From Drechmeria coniospora (taxonomy: Eukaryota; Ascomycota; Sordariomycetes; Hypocreales; Ophiocordycipitaceae): DNA of 64,000 bases. The DNA is taken from positions 4,860,027-4,924,026 of the forward strand of contig NC_054390.1 of NCBI RefSeq assembly GCF_001625195.1, read 5' to 3'. Below, piece by piece: positions 30,488-43,200 of this stretch. How positions within the stretch are numbered: position 1 is the first letter of the stretch; each line of letters starts with the position of its first letter. The notes under the pieces were generated by a model. The model made no database searches. It worked only from the letters and a program-made list of their open reading frames with translations, and was not told the DNA's origin. The position numbers and the translations under genes were made by a program.

Positions 30488-33400
30488 CTACCCTCCCCAC
30501 TGGCTCGAATGCTTCTCGTCGGGGTAGAAAAAGGCAACGATGGAAATGATGATGTAGACGGCGCAGAGAAGGGCGCCTTCGAGGTAGTTGCTGCGGCCGT
30601 CGAGGACGAGAAAGTTGACCATAAAGGCCGAGACGAAAAGGCTGACGGTCTCGAAGAGGGTAAAGTACAGCGTCATGTCGTGGTGGGTGATCCAGCCGAG
30701 GATGACAATCAGCGGCGTGACGAAGAGGGCGATCTGGATCGAGCTCCCGACGGCGACGCCGATGGCCAGGTCCATCTTGTTCTTCATGGCCACCGTGATG
30801 GCCGTCACGTGCTCGGCCGCGTTGCCGACGATGGGCAGGATGATGAGGCCGATGAAGATCTCGCCGATGCTCGACGACTTGACGACGGCTTCGATGGAGC
30901 CGACGAGAAACTCGGCGCAGACGGCGACGAGGCCCGTCGTGACGAGCAGGAGGATCACTGAGCCGACGCGGCTGAGGTGCTCCTCGTCGGCCTCGTCGCC
31001 GTCGGCGTTGCCGTGGACGACGGCGCCGCCGTTGAGCGCCATGAGCGGCACGTGGGCAGGGAGCATGGCGCCGGGGGGACGCATCTGCATCTGCTGCTGG
31101 TGATCCAACCTGTCGGGCAGCGAGTTTGTGCGTCTGATGCCGTACCGCACGCGAGGTACCGGGCCCGCCGGAGCGGGCGCCTCCGGTTTCTGGACGAAGA
31201 CGGTCGGTGCCAGGTTTCGGACCGATATGCTGCGCAGGTTCGAGAACGGCCGCTTCGGAGGTGCGTCGGCGGTCCCGTCGGTCTCCGGAACGGCAAAGTC
31301 GACGCGGCGGGGTTCGCCGTCGTCGCGGTCCCGGATGGCACCTCGGCAGGACTCGCCCGTCGTCGGCCCACCGTCGGCCACGACATCGCCCTCGCCGACC
31401 GGTCGCCTGTGCTTGCGCTTGTGGTGATGATGCCTGCGGCGTCTCCGGTGGCGCCGGTGGCCATGATCCTTCTCGTCCACCGCCGCCTCCTCGTTGGCAT
31501 CGGTCGACGAGATGGGAGGGAGGACGCGAGGCAGCGCCGACGCCGTCTCGGAGATGACCTCGTCGTTGCCGTTTGTGTTCGTCGTCGCCACCGAGCCGTT
31601 GCGAGGCTTCGTGTCGACCGTCTCGAAGGACGTCGACGTCGACGACTTTCTCCTCCGGCCGGCGCGGAGAACCTTTTTCATCCTTCGCCGCATCGTCTCC
31701 CTCGAGCGGCTGGAGCTGTCGGATTCCGAGCTGCTGTCGGAGCTGCTGTCGGAGCTCGAGCTGTCCAGCCAGGCGGCGGCGGGTCCGGGGACGGACTCGG
31801 CATCGACAATGTGCTGCGGCGTCGACTCGTACATGTACGCGTGCGACTTAAGCTGGAAGAGCAGGTAGATGCCGTAGACGAGCAGCAGGATCTAGCCGAG
31901 GTCAGCGTCCGGTTCGATGCGTCCTCCATCCTCCCGTCAGAATACTCACCACGCTGGTTCCGCGGCTGATCTTGAGCGACTCATTGTCGGCAAGCGTGGG
32001 GTCGTTGAACGAAGCATGGAAAGCCGTCTATGGGATGTGAGTACGCGATGGCTCGGTCCAGCAGGGAGCCATGGCCAGCCTCGGACCAATGTTCGTTGCA
32101 CTCACCGGAAGGACGAGACTGATGACGCTCAGACTCAGCAGGCAAGCGCTCATCTGCGTCACAGTGCTGTTGTACACCTGTTATTTCCATAGTGTTAGAA
32201 GGCTAACGATAGGCGCGCTTTGATGGGATGGGATGGGATGGAACGTTTCGAGGGCGACAGTCGAGGTCGGTGAGGAGGAGCACGCATCCCCTGCAGGGTA
32301 GGTGTAGGTATAGATGGGTGTGCGTTCGACAATGGCGGGGTGATGGTTTTACCTGTTCCCGGTAGCGCAGCCCGCCAAGAAAAAACCCCATGCCCAGAAT
32401 GAGGAGCAGGTTTGCCAAGATGGAGCCAAGGAGCGAGGCCTGGACGATGCGGATTTGGTCCTGTGGCGCAGTTAGACAACCATCGACGACGTCCCTCGGG
32501 ACCGAACATGGCATGTCAAGGATGACGAGATGCATGTGCACATGCTTGTGATGCTTGCATACCTTGACGAGGGCGATGCTGTTGGTCGCAAGCGAGAAAG
32601 GCACCCGTTAGCCTCCGGCCGACCTCGATGTTCGCCATCGGTGCTGCCGCCGTCTCGACTGGGACGAAGAAACTTTCTTGTCCAGCCGGGCAGCCGGCGG
32701 CGATGAACCGTGACGGGAGCCAAGCGACCGGTGAACCGATGCGCATCGGATAGGACGGCACTTACATGCTGCGGCCATCGGTCAGCACGGAGCGTCAAAG
32801 GTCGCACGCACAAGCACGTACGCACATGTGCATGCCAAGGCGCGAGGAAGAAGGGAGAGCAAGGGATCGGCCGCTTACAAGATGATGAGCTCGACGGCGT
32901 TGCCAAAGGTCACGTTGAGCAAGGCGCCGAGGGAATCGCCCATGTTCGCCGCCACCGACTCGGTCGCAAAGGCGAGCACGCCGGCGAGGGGAATCACGGC
33001 GATGCAGTTCATGGCGAAGACGACGCCGGCGGGCACGGCGCTGATGTTGGCCACGACGATGCCGACGGGCACGAAGACGAGCAAGACATTGAGCCAGCTG
33101 TAGGTCAAGGCCAGCCAGAAGGTCCTACGGAGTTCGGCGTAGAAGCCGCGCTTCCTCTTCTTCGCCTCTTCGTTGCCACCCGGCTGCATCGTGCTCGACC
33201 CGTCTCGGCCCGCGTCGGCGGCTTCTACGACGGACCACGGACCTTGCCCATGCTGCGACGAGGAGGAAACGGCGGGGTGCTTGGCCTGGGCGAGGGCGCT
33301 GACGGAACTGGTCGCCTGCTTGGGCACCCTGTCGTCGGCGGCCCAGGCATCGGGCGATTGGGCCGTGCCTGGAGGCCCGTCGACGTTGCCGGCACCGACG

Positions 33401-33555
33401 TGGCGCGCGGACGAGGCAGACGCCGCCGTCTCCTTCACGGCCGGCGAAGGGTGCGGCGGCGGGGTTTTCGAGCGACCGGCGACTGCATCATGTCGAGATG
33501 TTGCAGGGGAGCTTTGGCTTGCTATATCGGGGGGATCAGAGGAGCTTTTCGTCAT
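30488..33555 (-). CDS. Vacuolar Ca2+/H+ antiporter, VCX1/CAX family
   Basis: CaCA-superfamily exchanger that uses the vacuolar proton gradient to load Ca2+. Six exons: 33555-32879, 32578-32563, 32460-32353, 32177-32106, 32027-31950 and 31891-30488. Introns are 300, 102, 175, 78 and 58 nt. Exon 2 is a 16-nt microexon (CATCGCCCTCGTCAAG) that completes ELIIF and adds IALVK. The product is 784 residues. The two ion-binding repeats are GNAVELI (218-224) and GNAAEHVTAI (673-682). A very long hydrophilic loop (about 337-625) separates the halves; it is rich in Ser/Asp and holds a His/Arg cluster (HGHRRHRRRRRHHHH). The N-terminal 130 residues are also disordered. The usual yeast form is about 410 residues, so both extensions are notable. 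Confidence 0.93.
32563..32578 (-). other. 16-nt microexon of the Ca2+/H+ antiporter
   Basis: Flanked by AACAG on the upstream side and GTATGC downstream. It supplies the third base of a Phe codon plus Ile-Ala-Leu-Val-Lys, exactly the conserved residues between the GNAVELI helix and DQIRIVQASLLG. Without it the frame and the helix are broken. Confidence 0.88.
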
Positions 33556-35278
33556 CGAAAAGAATGAACGACCGGCGGAGGACGGGCGTGGAGGAGGCGA
33601 CGGAAGCTGCGATGTCGAACGAGTCGAGGTATATCAGCAACGTCCAACGGCGTGGGCAGCGGTGGCGGCGGCAACGGGGAGAGCACGAGGCCGAGGAGAG
33701 AGCGAGGACAAGGCAGACAGCGAGGACAAGGCAGAGAGGCGGGAGGAAGGAAGTCTACGAGCACGGCGGCCTCTTATGAAGGCACCGCAGGGACGGGGAT
33801 ACAGGCGCGTGGCTGAAGGTCGCTTTAACGAAGAAATGGAATGTGGGCATCCGATGATGTAAACAGCTTAGCCGGTTGCTAACTCCTGGGACCCTGCCGA
33901 TTTTGTGTTTGTCGACGTGGCGGTGCTGCAAGCTACACTGCCGATTGGCTGGCTCCGCGATGGGCAAAGCATGTAGCGGTACAGAGTACGGAGCACTGTG
34001 CCACAACAAGTCAACAAGTAATTACTCCGTACTGCTAGGTGTACAGAGGCACTCAGGCAAGTAAGTACTTACAGTAAGTACAAGTACTCGTAGGTATACA
34101 ACTACAGTACAGCGCGTCTGTAAGTACTTATGGAGCACAACATGTACTTGTGCATGTACAGTACGCAAGTACCACCTTGGGTAGCCACCTTTCGAATCAT
34201 TTGCTGTTCTAGCATGTCTTGCATCGGTAGTTGGTAGGCAGTCACCGGTAGTCTGGACTCCTCCTAAACTCCGGTTACCCACTAGGATACCTGCAGATAA
34301 TATACTTGTACATGGATTGTGCTGTGCGTGAGAGCCCGGCTCAGGTAGAAAACGACGAGGACGAGTACACTTTTGTCCACGGCGCACACACTGCGAGTAA
34401 GCAAGTACAAGTACGTGCATCCAATAACCACAGTAAGTACTAGTAGTACTTATGTACTCCGTATGCATTGACGGAAAAGCATATATTGTACCTACCTGCA
34501 TGTCCGGGCACTGCTAGGTACCTACCGTCGTAGTATGAACTAACGTCCACGAACACCAGACACTGTCCAGCAGGCGCAGGAAGGGTCTGACCTCCTTACG
34601 TAGACAATCACCGTGAAGGGGTTCGCGTCCTCCTCCCTGAGAGACCTGCTTGCTTGTATCTGTGTGCCCTGTGCGGCGTGCCTGTGAGTAAACATGCACA
34701 TGTTTAGTGCAGTACTGCAGACGATAGGCTTACTAACCAGGTACTTGTACAGTACACCCATGTGTATAGGTAGGTATTGATAGTAACGGTACGGAGTGTA
34801 CGGAGTAATTACCTGGTGCAGATTACCGAGTGCACCGCACATCGGCGCACCTACACTGCACCACCGCAACAACCGCGTCCGCGACAGCCACGCGTGACAC
34901 AACTGTTCACACCAACAAAACCAGTCGCTTGCCGAGTGCCGCTGTTTCCTCCCCGCCACCGCCATCCTTTTCGTCAGTCTCCGCAAACGACGGGTGCATG
35001 TGCGAGCATGTGCATGTGCGCCTAGAAGTGCGCCTAGAAGTCGAGCAAACGCCTGCACGAGACAAACAGACGGTAGGCCGCATCATGACAAGATGCATCG
35101 CACGGCCGCCGTCCGGGACACCAACCGTGCGCGCTTGCTTCTCTCGAGCCTTCGTTGCTCGCGGTCCTTCCTTGTTTGCCTCGCATCATCCAGTGGCGTA
35201 ACAAGTTCTTGTCATGATCGGGTGAGGCTCCGTCCACGATCCATCAACCGACCTGCGACTTGAACTAGTCCTGGCGAG

Positions 35279-35378
35279 GTGCTCCGTTACGAGGAACAGT
35301 TTGGAGTACGGACTCCTACAAGCTACGGGTGCTTCGTCACGGGGAACAGCTTGGGGTACGGACTCCTAAAAACTACGA
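35279..35378. repeat. Imperfect 50-bp tandem duplication
   Basis: Units 35279-35328 and 35329-35378 share the core GTACGGACTCCTA and differ at about eight positions, mostly C/T or A/G transitions. The start of a third copy follows. Confidence 0.85.
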
Positions 35379-35904
35379 GTGCTGCGAGTCCTCGTCCACA
35401 TTGCCGCCGACGTTCCTGTACGCGAGGCTGAAAGCACGTGATCGTATTCTATAGACTCATCGGCCATTGCGTGATCGTCATATCAGCGAGTGCAAGTCCC
35501 GTCAGTGCGTACTGTACTTACGGAGTTCTCGTGTGCGTGTACTGAGAACAAGGAATTACTCCGTTCTCGTGCACTGTCATTCACTGTACTTGGTCACTGC
35601 CAAGTCCATCGCCAGGGGCACCCCTGCGTGATGCGACCCTAGCAAAGGAGCAGGAACAGGGATCGGTCGTGTATCGTATCGGTGACTCAGTTGGGTGGGT
35701 CGTCTGTTTCCACTCATCGCCACTCTTCGTCGCCCGCCATCATCATTCACCCTGGCCAATGATGTCAAGCTGCGCATCGCTGCATGTCGACTCCGTCATC
35801 AGGTCAGGACGAAGCAGACATCGGCATGAACCCTGGTCACCGTGCATGCGAGCACTCATTGCTTTGGGGTCCCTAACGTGTGGGGTGGCATCTGGGTCGT
35901 CTCA

Positions 35905-36025
35905 CCAAGCTCTTGTCATCACCAAGCTCTTGTCGTCATGAAACCCTCGTCATCATCAAACCTTCGTCATCATCAAGCTCGTCCACATCAAGCTCATCCT
36001 CATCAAGCTCATCCTCATCAAGCGC
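35905..36025. repeat. Degenerate CATCAAGCTC minisatellite
   Basis: Units such as CATCAAGCTCATCCT occur in tandem with CTCGTCATCATCAAA variants. The plus-strand frame across it gives a Ser run, but no gene surrounds it. Confidence 0.8.
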
Positions 36026-36776
36026 TCCCATCGTCATCGTCATGGCGTCATTGCGAGCCAACGATCGCATGACCATTGCCATGGAGCACGCAAATCATGC
36101 CGCTGCACCACGCAATCATGAACATGCACGACGAAACCGTCATCACGTTCCACGCAGCATTCACAGGCTACCGCAGCGTGGCACGTGCCAAACTGCTCGT
36201 GATGCACCAAGTAATCAATTTCAACTCCAATGTCAACTCCGTATGTACCCCTCGCGAGACGGTCGCTGCCGTCGACAACGACCTCCCTCCACTGCAACGG
36301 CCGCTCGCATGTGCTCATGCCATGGTCGCCGGCCGGCCGCCGGGGTCGCGTTTTTCACTATCGCAATGCTGAAGCTCACTCGGACTATTTACACATACAT
36401 CGAAAACCACAAGATGAACAGCATTCCTGCCGCCTGCAACTCCCCAACCGCGAGGAGAAGCCCGCTGCAAACTGGCTCGGCGAACAACGACTCGGCTTTC
36501 AGGGCCCCGAGCAAGGAAAAAAGAAAAGGAAATGAACCGGTGACAAGAAAATCAGATACAGTAGCGTCGGGTGCGCACAATCTCCACGCAGCAGGGCAAG
36601 CGCGGGCGTCGTTCGTGCACGGCTGGGAGACGCCATCGAGCGGATTCGCTTCGCCATGCAAGATTGGCCGTGCCGACCAAGGAACAAGGGCTCGCGTCAA
36701 GACCAAAAGGCCGGCGACTTGCCCGTTCCGCTCGCGCGCCGTCATGCGCGGCGGACTCGCGGCCGGGGCTTCATCG

Positions 36777-39700
36777 TCACCGATCGTCGCCCCCTCTAGC
36801 CTTGCCTCGTCTTCGAAAAAAGTCCATGACGCGCTTCGCGGCGCCGCTGCTTCCCTCGTGCCCTCGGTAGTCGCCGTTGTCGTAGGCATCCGTGAAGCGC
36901 TTGTGATTCTTCTGAAGGACCCCGCGGCTTGCGTGCGGGCTGCTGAATCGCCGCTCGTCGGCTTCCCCGGGCCCCGCCACATGGTACTTGGTCGTGATCA
37001 GCTGCGGCTCCGTCGGCGGTCGTCGCAGCTCCACCGACGACTCCGAAGCGCTGTTGAAGTGGGAGCCGCCCGCCTGCAGGTACGGCGGGATGACGTTGCC
37101 CCCACGGCCCTCGAACGGCTCCGACGGGTACTGCTGGTGGTGAGCGGCATTCGAGCCTGCCGCCTCGTGCGCGCGGCCGTGGTCCTGCATGTTGTCGAAG
37201 AAGGGCGAGCTGCCCCTCGCGTCCTGCGGCGACGTCACGCCCCTCGGCAGATCCATCGGAGGCGGCTGGGCGAGAGCATCTCGCTGCGAGTCCATCTCGG
37301 ACGACGGCGGATCCGAGTGGTCCTTGCCGAGGCCGATGGTCTTGAGCGAGAATGACGCGGGGAGCAGGGAGAATCGGCGGCGATCCTTCTTCTCGCCCGA
37401 ACCCTGCGAGCCCGTCATGCTGCCGCTACGCTTCTTCCCGAGCCCGATAGAGAAGGAACGACGCGACGCCCTCGAGTCCATCGACGGCCGCGGCGGAGGT
37501 TCCTCTCCCTGAGAAATCGTGTTAGACATGCTGACGGGCGGGTATTTCTTCGTCTTCTCCGCCTGCTCCTCCGGTCGCTTCTTGCCCCTGCCGCCGAAGA
37601 CGGAGCCGCTGCGACCCAAGAGCCTGGATCCAATGTCTCCTATCGTGCTGGATCTCTTGTGGCCTCGGCCCTCGCTTCCTCGGCCCTCGTGGAGGCCGCT
37701 CATGCGCGAAAACTTGGGTGGCCCGCTCATGCTCGGCCTGCCCATAGTCACGTCGTCGTCCTCCCCGTTCGTCGGTTGCTGGATGCGCCCCTGCGCGTTG
37801 GTGTCGGCGATGGTCGGCGGCACCGGCTGCCCGTAGTTGCCACGCGACTGCAGGCCCATGGACGCGGTCGTCTGCATGGAACCGCCCGTCTGCGGCCTGG
37901 CGCCCGAAGCGACCATGTAAACGTTGTCGGGCATCGGTCTCGGATCGCGCGTCGGCCTTGCCGGCCCGGCATTGTGCGACCGCGGGGACCGTTTCGGTTG
38001 CTCCTTCGGATACCCGTCGCCGGCGGAGACGAGAGATTCCTGAAGCGAAGCCTGCCCCTTCGGCGAGGGTGCCCTCCGGGCGCCGTCGTGGACCCGGGCG
38101 GGTTGCGAGCCCGCGGGGTTGGGGTCCTCCCCCCGCTGCGTCTGCGTCGTGGGCGCCACGTACTCGAGCTGGACGGTGCGGCGTTTGGCCTCCTTGGGCG
38201 TGCGGAACGGCTGCTCCGCCTCCGGCACAATCTTGGCGTGCGCCTTGACCAGGCCGCCGATGGCCGCCGTTGCCGGCGGCTTCTGCTTCGACGTCTCGCG
38301 CACGGAAGCGCTCCTGGTCACCGTCGGCTTCTCCCCGAATTCCTGGCCGGACGAGGCGTTCTGGGCCTCGGTCGGCGTCGTCGTCGAGCTCGTGATGAAC
38401 TCGACCACGTGCGAATATTCGCTCAGCCAGCTGTGGCGTGCCACCTCGAACAGGTCGGCCCGCTTGCGTGGGTTCGGCACGAGGATGCGTCGAAGGAGGT
38501 CGCGGGCGTGCGGGGTGACGTACTCGGGAAAGGTCAGAGGCGTCGAGACGATGTACTTGTACAGGAGGTTGATGTTGTCGCCCTCGGGGTTCGCGGGGTC
38601 GTCGTCGAAGGGCAGGTAGCCCGCCAGCATGGCGTACTGCGTCGCGGGTTAGCACGATTCGGCACCGGGACCGGCTCGGGAAAGAAAAGGGCACGGCAGA
38701 CGTACCAGGATGACGCCGCAGCTCCAGACATCCACCTTCCTGCCCGTGTACAGAGAGTCGCTGACGACGAGCTCGGGGGCGGCGTAGCAAGGGCTTCCAC
38801 AGCTCGTCTGCATCAGGTCTCCCTTGCGCGTGCCGTTGGACTTGACCCTGTCCAGGCCGAGCCTCTTGACGAATTCTCGGTCCGAGAGGTTGAGCTCCTC
38901 TTCCTCCGACAGCTCCTCGTGCGGGTTGAAGGTGTTGGCAAAGCCAAAGTCGGTGATTATGATGTTTCGATTGCGATCTAGCAGCAGATTCTCCAATTTC
39001 AGATCTCGGTGCACGATGCCTTTCTTGTGGAGGTAGCCGACGCCGGAGACGAGCTGGGCGAAGAGTCTGCGGGCCGAGTGGTCCTTGAGATAGCGATGGT
39101 TCAAGATGTAGTCGAAGAGCTCTCCGCCCGACGCGTACTCCAGTATGATGCCGATGTACCTCTCCGTCTCGATCATGTCTATCAGCTGCACAATGTTGGG
39201 GTGCTGAACGCCGCGCAGGATGGTGACCTCGCGCCGTATTTTGCTGAGCCGAGAGGGGTTGTGGCCGACGGTGTCCCGTTTGATCAGCTTGATGGCAACC
39301 TGGCACACACGTCAGCGCGGCGCTCCGGCGACAAGGCCAGCCTCGGCCCGCGGGGAAGGGAAAATACCTGAACGCTGCTGTCCTGCTTCCAGCCCAGCTT
39401 GACCTTGCCAAACTCGCCCTCGCCGATGGTGTTGCCGAGGATGAAATCGCCAAACTTGGAGGTGCCTTTGTGGCTGCGGCTGTGGTCATGCCGGCTTCGA
39501 CCTCCTCGTCGCTCCTCGCCGGCGGCGGGCGCATGCGCGGCACCGTTGTCGTGCGTCGTGGCGCCGTGGTAGCTCGCCCGAGCGTCGTGGCCGTTGGTCT
39601 CCTCGGGGTTGGACATGGACCGGACGAGCGCTTCACCGGCGCCCCCGGATGACCTAGAGGTCGAGGTTTGGTGGCCACGTACGGGAATGGAGACGTCGCG

Positions 39701-40228
39701 CGCACGGTCGTCCCGGGTGCTCGGCGAGCGGGCACCTCCGTCATGGGGCACGTGCGAGTTGCTGGCCCTCTTGCTCCTGTGTCCGTCCGACGGGCCGTTG
39801 GGCTCACTGCGCGCCGAACTTCGGGACGTGTCCGGCTGGACGTGCTTCTGCGAGCCGGCCATGCCGTCGGTTGCATGGTAGCTTCTCCTCGAGCCGGCGG
39901 CTTGGTGGGCCGTCGACGAGGTTCTCGGAGGAGCGACGGGAGGCAGATGCGAATGGCGATCCGTGGAGGAGGAGGAGGCACCGGCGGGCGGGCCGGTCCT
40001 CGTCGGCCTGGAGGTGATCATGTCCAGCGAGGGCGAGGTGCCGTGTCCGCTCGGGTTCCGCGAGGGAGGGCGTCTCGATGGCGATGCGGATACGGCCTGA
40101 TTGGCATAATAAGCCTCTCGGTTGGGGGACGAATGCGGCGAGGCGAAGGGATAATTGGGAGGCGAGGACAGCGGAGGCGAAGCCAGGGCGGTCGGTTGAT
40201 GAGCAGGCGTTTGCAGCGCAGCCGACAT
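36777..40228 (-). CDS. kin4: KIN4-type serine/threonine kinase (spindle position checkpoint)
   Basis: CAMK-related kinase; yeast Kin4 inhibits mitotic exit when the spindle is misplaced, by acting on Bfa1. Three exons: 40228-39368, 39299-38706 and 38636-36777; introns of 68 and 69 nt, both phase 0. The product is 1104 residues from MSAALQTPAHQ; an in-frame ATG at 40276 is less likely. Ser/Pro-rich N-terminus (1-258), Gly-rich loop GEGEFG (about 268-273), VAIK with Lys291, HRD with Asp386, DFG (404-406). The activation segment MQTSCGSPCYAAPE has Thr452, matching the yeast Thr that Elm1 phosphorylates. The second splice falls between WSCGVIL and YAMLAGYLPFDDD. The long C-terminal tail is basic and Ser-rich. 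RKGDLMQTSCGSPCYAAPE is the mark that separates KIN4 from other CAMK-like kinases. Confidence 0.93.
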
Positions 40229-43200
40229 CTTCCTCGTCTCAGAGTCCCAAGGTCCAGCGGTTCGAGGCAACGGCACGGGGTCGGGGCCGTCGGCGGGCTT
40301 GGGCGGCAGGCAGGGGGGGGGGGGGCGAGGCTTTTCTGGCGTTTCGATCGAATGCCGACGGTGCTACTTCGCAGAGATGATGACGCTGAGATGAAGGACG
40401 GAGAGTCAGCCGAGGGCCATGGCTCGCGGCGGCGGGTTGAATGCCGAGGACGCGCCGCTGGCAAGAAGAGGAGCGGTGGCCACCCGAAGCGAGCGGCTTG
40501 ACTTGACAGATGCGAGCGAGGCTGACCGCCGCCGGAGGGAAGGCGCGGCGGTCGAGCAGGGCAGCTCGGGACGCAAGAGGGAGAGGGGAGGCGGGCGTGA
40601 AGGGGAGGGAGGGTCAGACAATACCGATGGTTCCGTCTACGTCCTATCGCATGGCGAGGAGGGTTGATGTCGCGGCGATGTTGCTGCTTCGTCGAGCGTC
40701 GTCGAGCGTCGTCGAGCGTCGTCGTCGTCGTCGTCGTCGTTGTCGAGCCTCAGCTGGCTGCCCCTGAAGTGAGCGGAGCGGATTGCGGTGAGCGAGCGGT
40801 GCCGGGATGTTAGGTAGCACTGGAAGGAGCCGGGGTAGCGAGCGGAAGAAGTAAGTAGTAGGTCGGTGGTTTGGTCGACGGCAGGGTAGCGACGCGCGGA
40901 GCAGGAGGAGACGGCACGAAGGAGGTGGTTACGAGTCGTCGTAAACACGAAGCGGTCGCTTTGTCTACCTCGTGCACATCGAAAGTGCAGGTGGGCTGCT
41001 CAATGCGGGTGGCCTCCACTCGCGTCTCGACGGCTGACTCTTGCGACGGATTGTTTGTTATGCTGACCTGTGAAGCCGTTTCGCCGGGCGTCTGGGTGGT
41101 GGCTGAGAGAACGATGGGGCACCTGGCCAGCAGGCTGAAGTCGCTGTGAGGCGCTGCGCTGCGTTGGGGGAGTGGGGGCGCGCCGCTGAGGGGGAGGGGG
41201 GGGGGGGCCAGGCCAGGCCAGGAGGGTCGGGAGAACGACGACGGATGACCGACGTTTCCACCTTGCACCACGACGCGGTCAAGGCGTAGCAGGAGGCGGA
41301 AAATCGGGTGCTGCAAAGAGGAAGCGGATGAGAAGGAGGAGGAGAGCAAGGCGGAAGAGGAGGAGGAGGAGGAGGAGGAGGGGGAGGCGGCGGCGCAAGA
41401 GGAAAAGGAGGAAGAGAATGCAAAGGTCGAAAGTGCTCGACGTGCGCGACGGAGCGAGGGAGAGGGAGGAGGAGAGGGAGAGTGCCGTGGGTGAGTGGGT
41501 GAGCGATTGGATGATGCCAAGTGCGCAACCCACGGAGTGGCCCTCTAATTACTCCGTACTGTACTCCGTACTTGTCCTCGTACTCGCGCAAGTAGCGTGT
41601 ACGGAGCGGGAGCAGATGTGCGGCTACAGGGTACTTGGCGCACTGCTTCAGGCGGGAGAGAGATTGACGAGATGACGGACGGGGCTCAGGTACCAAGCCA
41701 TCTGGGGCAGGTCATGCCGCAGGTAGCGGTACCTGCCCGGCGCGTCTCCGCCCTCTTGCGACGCGGGTATCATGCACCGCAGGCGCCAGGCCAGGTACCC
41801 GCACTGCTACTACGATGGTTCCTCGCAAGGCCGGTGCAGTGGGTGGACCCCGTCAACGGACCGATGTTCCTGCTGATGATGAGTCCGCCGTCGAGTGGGA
41901 TGGTTCCTTCAAGCTTGGTCCCCATGGCATGTCATGATGGTAATTACTCGTCGACGGCACCTGTACTTTTTTCTTCTTCTCGAATGAATGAATACAAATA
42001 CCTAGCTGATGCCCGGAGCTAGTATTGGGCGCCAGATGGAGACTGGGTGCAAGGTGGACTGTGCCCTGGAAGCACAAGTACTACAGTGGTTTACGGAGTA
42101 CTGTATCCGTTGAGCAAGTACAAGTACTGTACTTTGTTGGTACTTTTCGCAACCAGCTTCGTCTTTGGCAGGTACCAGCACCCCTACATACAACTACTGT
42201 ACTAGTAGGCACCCGGCAAGGTACCTACTTGCAACTGTGTACACATACTAGGTAATTACCATGGTATTATATGTACGAAGGTTCGAGGGTGCTAATGCAT
42301 GCACTTCATTCATGTCGGGGTACGGAGTACTCCGTTCTGTTGTTGTACATGCCGACACAAGTAGCGTACCGTGGTACATGCAGATCTTGGACTGCACTGC
42401 GCGCTAGCGCAAGTGCTCGAGGCCAAGGTGCCGGCCATGGCCCTTTCATCCTTGAATCAGGCCCCATTACCCCACGAGCAACACTGACGGTGAAATGTTA
42501 GGATTGACAAATGCAGCACGAGTATTCCATGTGGACACGCATCGGCACGAGTAGGTATTGGTAGTTACCAGTACCTAGTACTGCGGACTACGGAGCGCAT
42601 TCAAAGCAACCGTACGTGTGTCCATGACACATGCCATACACTCACTTGAATGCATGTACATGTACGGAGTACTCTGCACGCCTGGAGATGCTGCCAGTGC
42701 GGAGTACATCGGATAGGACTTGGTAATACCTAGTACTAGGCAGAAGTACGAAGTACCCTGCCGACGCTCAGGGTGCGGCGCGTGGTGCGGTCTCAGCTTG
42801 AATGCTCCGGGCCACCAACGCCTGGCGAGTCCCGCTAACCCCCCCCCCTTACTAGATATTACAGACAAAACAGGCCTGAAGGCGGGCACGCCGGCCGCAA
42901 GCGGAGGGAGGGCGTAGGGGGACAGACAGACCGCTCAGACGTTGACAGACAAATGGATGTAATTAGACTAATATTCTCAGAGAACAAAGGGGGCATGGAT
43001 TCTGCTACCAGTAGATGCAGGCACACGCACATGCGCTGCACGCGTGCGACTGTACTCTAAGTACACCTACGCACCAATTACCTAGTATGCACGTATTGGA
43101 TACTACTTACTACCTGGTGCCTTAGGTACTAACCTAGTAGGAAGGGACTGAGGCAGGGAATGTAAATCCATGGTGCTTTACTCCGTACTTAGTGCTAATG

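Larger units (their letters stand above)
33556..36776. other. 3.2-kb gene-poor spacer between the antiporter and kin4
   Basis: Contains the antiporter promoter and kin4 3' UTR; no gene is supportable. Spacer words are dense at 33975-34140 and 34440-34810. A 50-bp tandem duplication lies at 35279-35378 and a CATCAAGCTCATCCT-type minisatellite at 35905-36025. Confidence 0.5.

Noticed and set aside
30977..31969. 330-codon plus-strand frame
   Set aside because: Antisense to the antiporter loop and crosses two of its splice sites; no family resemblance.
35880..37355. 491-codon plus-strand frame starting with a Ser run
   Set aside because: The first part is a minisatellite and the rest is antisense to the kin4 C-terminal tail.
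37522..39981. 819-codon minus-strand frame
   Set aside because: Overlaps kin4 in a different frame and runs through its introns; Arg/Pro/Ala-rich nonsense, while kin4 exons hold all kinase motifs.
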